Origin: Desulfobacteraceae bacterium
Lineage (GTDB): Bacteria; Desulfobacterota; DSM-4660; Desulfatiglandales; HGW-15
DNA: 7,594 nucleotides
Assembly (NCBI GenBank): GCA_003819975.1
Contig: RPPU01000212.1
Coordinates: forward strand, 1-7,594
Direction of reading: 5' to 3'
Notes under the pieces: generated by a model
Database searches by the model: none
What the model was told of the DNA's origin: nothing
What the model saw: the letters and a program-made list of their open reading frames with translations, nothing else
Position numbers and translations under genes: made by a program
Part shown: positions 5,261-7,594 of the stretch, one piece after another
How positions within the stretch are numbered: the first letter of the stretch is position 1
How the letters are laid out: each line of letters opens with the position of its first letter

Positions 5261-6661
5261 ATGATGCAACTCCGTAAGGGTGACACTTTCGAATTAGACA
5301 TTGATGCTTTGGCGTTCGGTGGCCAGGGTATCGGCCGAATCGATCATTTCGTGATTTTTGTCAGAGGCGCGGTGCCGGGCGACAAGGTGCGGGTGCGTTT
5401 AACCCGCAAAAAAAAGGACTTTGCCGAAGCCCGGATTATTCAACTTTTGGAGGCGTCCCCGGAGCGCATTCAGCCCCCCTGTCCTTATAGCGGATTTTGC
5501 GGCGGCTGCCAGTGGCAACACCTGCCCTACGAACGCCAGCTTTTCTATAAAAAAAATCATGTGATGGAGGCCCTGACCCGCATCGGCGGTTTGGAAAGCG
5601 CCCTTGTTCATGAACCGCTGGCTTCGGATAATCGATTCGGCTATCGCAATAAAATGGAATACACCTTTGCTACGGAGCAGTGGTTTCCTCCGGGAAACCC
5701 GGATGAACCGAAATCTCAAACCGGGCTGGCCCTGGGCCTGCACGTGCCCGGTTCCTATTATAAAGTGCTTGATATCAAGGCTTGTCTACTGCTGGAAGAG
5801 ACCGGCAGCCGGATTCTGACCACGGTTCGAAATTATGCCAAAGAAAGCCGGATTCCGGCTTACGGCATCAAAAGCCATGCCGGCTTCTGGCGCTTTCTGA
5901 CCCTAAGACACTCCCGCGCCTTGGATCAATGGATGGTCAATATCGTGACCGCCGACCGCAACCCCGATGCGCTCAGGCCGCTGGCCGCGCAACTCAGCGC
6001 CCAATTTCCCAAACTCAAAACCGTTGTGAACAATATCACCCGCCGGGAAGCCTCCATTGCCGTGGGCGAGCAGGAACTCGTGCTGACCGGCGACGGTCTG
6101 CTCCTGGACCGTATCGGCCCCCACACTTTTCAGATTTCAGCCAATTCCTTTTTTCAAACCAACTCCTTGACCGTTGCCAAGCTTTACCAAACCGTGGTCG
6201 AGTATGCCGAGCTGCAGGGCTCCCAAACGGTTTTAGACCTTTACTCCGGCACCGGCACCATTCCGATTTTTCTGAGCCGCTATGCCGAACAGATATTGGG
6301 CATCGAATTAGTGGCCGCCGCCATTCAGGACGCGGAGAAAAACTGTGCCGCCAATAATATTCGGAATTGCCGATTTATTTTGGGCGACATCAAGGAGCGG
6401 TTAACCGATCTGCGCGTCAAGCCCGATGTGATCGTGATTGACCCGCCCCGGGTCGGCATGCACCCGGACGTGGTCGACCGGGTTTTGGCGCTCCGGGCGC
6501 CCAAAATCGTATATGTCTCCTGCAACCCGGCTACTTTGGCCAGAGACCTGGCGCTTATGAAAGCTCAATATGAAATTGTGGAGATTCAGCCGGTCGATAT
6601 GTTCCCGCACACCTATCATATCGAAGCGGTCGCCAAATTGGTGCTGCGCAAATTTTTTTAA
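5261..6661 (+). CDS. rlmD: 23S rRNA (uracil-5-)-methyltransferase, RlmD/RumA type (466 aa)
   Basis: The enzyme transfers a methyl group from SAM to C5 of a uridine in 23S rRNA (U1939 in E. coli RlmD). Residues 1-62 form a TRAM RNA-binding domain (FGGQGIGRIDHFVIFV, then GAVPGDKVRVRL). Four cysteines for the [4Fe-4S] cluster are present: C74, C80, C83 (CPYSGFCGGC) and C175. The SAM fold follows with FFQTN (297-301), DLYSGTGT (326-333), the acidic E349 and DPPR (394-397). The catalytic nucleophile is C421 in SCNPATLARDL, and E454 in HIEAVAKL is the general base. Length is normal and nothing is broken. ATG 5261 is used; the ribosome site AAGGA is about 12 nt away, somewhat far, so ATG 5264 is an equal alternative. 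It is transcribed divergently from the pilin operon. The TrmA/RlmC/RlmD superfamily is certain; target position U1939 rests on the family. Confidence 0.93.
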   Translation: MMQLRKGDTFELDIDALAFGGQGIGRIDHFVIFVRGAVPGDKVRVRLTRKKKDFAEARIIQLLEASPERIQPPCPYSGFCGGCQWQHLPYERQLFYKKNHVMEALTRIGGLESALVHEPLASDNRFGYRNKMEYTFATEQWFPPGNPDEPKSQTGLALGLHVPGSYYKVLDIKACLLLEETGSRILTTVRNYAKESRIPAYGIKSHAGFWRFLTLRHSRALDQWMVNIVTADRNPDALRPLAAQLSAQFPKLKTVVNNITRREASIAVGEQELVLTGDGLLLDRIGPHTFQISANSFFQTNSLTVAKLYQTVVEYAELQGSQTVLDLYSGTGTIPIFLSRYAEQILGIELVAAAIQDAEKNCAANNIRNCRFILGDIKERLTDLRVKPDVIVIDPPRVGMHPDVVDRVLALRAPKIVYVSCNPATLARDLALMKAQYEIVEIQPVDMFPHTYHIEAVAKLVLRKFF

Positions 6662-6671
6662 TTCCGCTAAG

Positions 6672-6715
6672 GCTTTGCGTCATAATAAGTTGACTATTTA
6701 TATCGATTGCAAAGC
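6672..6715. repeat. Inverted repeat downstream of rlmD
   Basis: GCTTTGC (6672-6678) and GCAAAGC (6709-6715) are perfect 7-bp arms around 30 nt, starting 10 nt after the rlmD stop. The loop is long and no U-run follows, so it is a weak terminator candidate at best. It could also be an end of the decayed mobile DNA that follows. Confidence 0.3.
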
Positions 6716-6730
6716 GTAGTTCCAATCGCT

Positions 6731-6817
6731 ATGGAATTTTGCCCGTTTTGTTTTCAGAGTAGCAAGCTCCTCATCGAAGATAAGGGGGCAAATAATACTT
6801 ACTGGATTTCGGCTTAA
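6731..6817 (+). pseudogene. Truncated zinc-ribbon stub, Lar-like (28 codons)
   Basis: A short frame from ATG 6731 to TAA 6815 reads MEFCPFCFQSSKLLIEDKGA and then NNTYWISA. CPFC at residues 4-7, followed about 15 residues later by an N-TYW segment, is the first half of the zinc ribbon of Lar-type (restriction alleviation) proteins, which usually continue with a second C-x2-C just after YW. That second pair is missing because the stop comes first, and the usual Gly after CPFC is Phe. No ribosome site precedes the ATG. I read it as the remnant of a phage- or accessory-type gene; with 28 codons the match could be chance. Confidence 0.4.
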
Positions 6818-6828
6818 GCGAATTTGGA

Positions 6829-7119
6829 GTGAAAAAAGAACAGGAGCGGCTTGAATATTACCGGAAACATGTCTATGAGAAAGGCGGTTTGATCAAGAGC
6901 CGGGCTAAAAAGGCATTGGATTTAAGCGTTCTAGACCGTTTTCGGTACTGTACCCGGTATTTCCCGGAAAGCGGGATCATCGGGAGCAAGGAATTCGTGA
7001 GCCAGCTTTACCAACGGTTTAAGAGTTATTTCAGTTCCTGCCACGATAAAATCACCAAAACGATTCGCGGACTGAAAGGAATCTATTCCCTGAAGCGATT
7101 GTCGGAGAATATCGCGTAA
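6829..7119 (+). pseudogene. C-terminal fragment of a RAYT/IS200-like (Y1) transposase
   Basis: From GTG 6829 the frame gives 96 residues (KKEQERLEYYRKHVYEKGG, then FRYCTRYFPESGIIGSKEFV and a tail ending IRGLKGIYSLKRLSE). This is the C-terminal region I associate with REP-associated tyrosine transposases of Desulfobacterota: the RFRYRTRYF, SGIIGSKEFV and GIYSLKRL elements are all there. The catalytic HUH motif and active-site Tyr domain, which make up the N-terminal half, are absent. The frame is closed by TAA at 6793, and the DNA upstream does not encode the missing part. GTG 6829 is therefore only a formal start. It is a dead relic, although the remaining part has no internal stops. Its relatives act on REP palindromes; none was recognised here. 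Confidence 0.7.
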
Positions 7120-7133
7120 TTAACGGATAAGAA

Positions 7134-7313
7134 GTGATACATTATTTACCTGTCCCTGTTTTTCTGTTTTTCAATGAAGAGGGCCGATGGAATGAAATTC
7201 TATGTCTGACTATAGAAGGCGCCGATAGGGCTTGTCAATTCCCTAACGGAAAAATTTATGGTGATCCGGCGACGTTTATGTTTAAATGGATTTTGCCAAT
7301 TATTCATGAATAG
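7134..7313 (+). CDS. Unrecognised 59-codon ORF directly upstream of larE
   Basis: The frame runs from GTG 7134 to TAG 7311. It starts VIHYLPVPVFLFFNEEGRWN and contains IEGADRACQFPNGKIYGDP near its middle. Composition looks protein-like (mixed charges, spaced Trp, Gly and Pro, no low-complexity run), and I recognise no family. An in-frame TAA lies at 7128, so the start is either this GTG (weak GGAT ribosome site) or a lost upstream part. The stop lies 11 nt before the larE ATG and overlaps larE's AGGA ribosome site, so the two would be co-translated if it is real. It may also be the tail of a decayed gene left with the neighbouring transposase fragment. Confidence 0.4.
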   Translation: MIHYLPVPVFLFFNEEGRWNEILCLTIEGADRACQFPNGKIYGDPATFMFKWILPIIHE

Positions 7314-7324
7314 GATGCGTTTGC

Positions 7325-7594
7325 ATGGACCCCCATATCGCTTTTGAAAAAAAAGAAAAACTGAAAAACCGGCTCCGGCCTTACGATTCGGTGCTGATCG
7401 CTTTTTCCGGCGGCGTGGACAGTACTTTTTTGCTGGCCGTGGCTCATGAAATATTCGGTGAATATGTTTTGGCCGTTACTGCGACATCGGCCATCCACCC
7501 CCAATCTGAAACCGAATGGGCTCAAAACTTCACCCGCGAACGCGGCATCCGCCACTGGGTGCTGGCCTCCCGCGAAATGGACCTGCCGGAGTTC
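7325..7594 (+). CDS. larE: LarE-type ATP-dependent sacrificial sulfur transferase, N-terminal 90 residues
   Basis: ATG 7325 follows AGGA (7312-7315) by 9 nt. The frame is open to the window edge; full-length relatives are about 270 residues. The PP-loop ATP-pyrophosphatase signature SGGVDS is at residues 28-33 (VLIAFSGGVDSTFLLAVAHE), followed by VLAVTATSAIHP and a helix carrying SETEWAQNFTRERGIRHWVL, which is the LarE/COG1606 pattern. LarE adenylates a pyridinium dinucleotide intermediate and donates sulfur to make the nickel-pincer cofactor of lactate racemase (LarA) and relatives. The residue that decides whether it is a sacrificial-Cys or a cluster-type LarE lies beyond the edge. It points away from the pilin operon. 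Other PP-loop sulfurtransferases are the alternative, but the segment after the motif favours LarE. Confidence 0.85.
   Translation, partial: MDPHIAFEKKEKLKNRLRPYDSVLIAFSGGVDSTFLLAVAHEIFGEYVLAVTATSAIHPQSETEWAQNFTRERGIRHWVLASREMDLPEF

Noticed and set aside
5782..6357. 191-codon frame inside rlmD in another phase
   Set aside because: A shadow of rlmD: Arg/Gln/His-rich with no family resemblance, while the rlmD frame carries every catalytic motif.
7232..7260. Possible larE promoter (TTGTCA, 17 nt, TTTATG)
   Set aside because: The -10 keeps only three consensus bases and it lies inside a possible ORF; too weak to list.

Overview
The window (about 47-50% G+C by eye) suggests a Gram-negative member of the Desulfobacterota, perhaps a Desulfobacterales-type organism. 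This is inference. The grounds are the style of the minor-pilin cluster, a PilY1 with paired calcium-type loops, a larE gene, and a RAYT-type transposase remnant whose C-terminus resembles those I recall from that group. No 16S or marker gene is present to confirm it.

Region 1 (1-4923, minus strand) is a type IV pilus minor-pilin / tip-adhesin operon read right to left: two tandem GspH/FimT-type pseudopilins, pilW, pilV, pilX, a small exported protein of unknown function, and the N-terminal 462 residues of pilY1, which runs off the left edge. Five consecutive products carry class III (type IV prepilin) leaders, and four of these have Glu at +5; PilX lacks it, as expected for the GspK-like subunit. 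These minor pilins are expected to form a priming tip complex in the inner membrane with PilY1, after cleavage by the prepilin peptidase PilD.

Region 2 (4924-5260) is the divergent control region between the pilin operon and rlmD. On the minus strand it has a good sigma-70 promoter and a leader of roughly 150 nt. The leader can fold into two mutually exclusive structures: a short terminator with a U-tract, and a competing long-range stem. A hairpin also touches the fimT Shine-Dalgarno. It has the layout of an attenuator or riboswitch but does not match the c-di-GMP (GEMM) motif I know. A 12-bp inverted repeat joins the promoter -35 region to the Shine-Dalgarno/start region.

Region 3 (5261-6661, plus strand) is a complete rlmD, a 23S rRNA m5U methyltransferase with TRAM, [4Fe-4S] and SAM/catalytic motifs all intact.

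Region 4 (6662-7324, plus strand) looks like a small graveyard: a 28-codon zinc-ribbon stub that resembles the start of a Lar-type protein, a C-terminal fragment of a RAYT-type transposase, and an unrecognised 59-codon ORF that ends 11 nt before larE.

Region 5 (7325-7594, plus strand) is the first 90 codons of a larE-type PP-loop ATPase, cut by the right edge.
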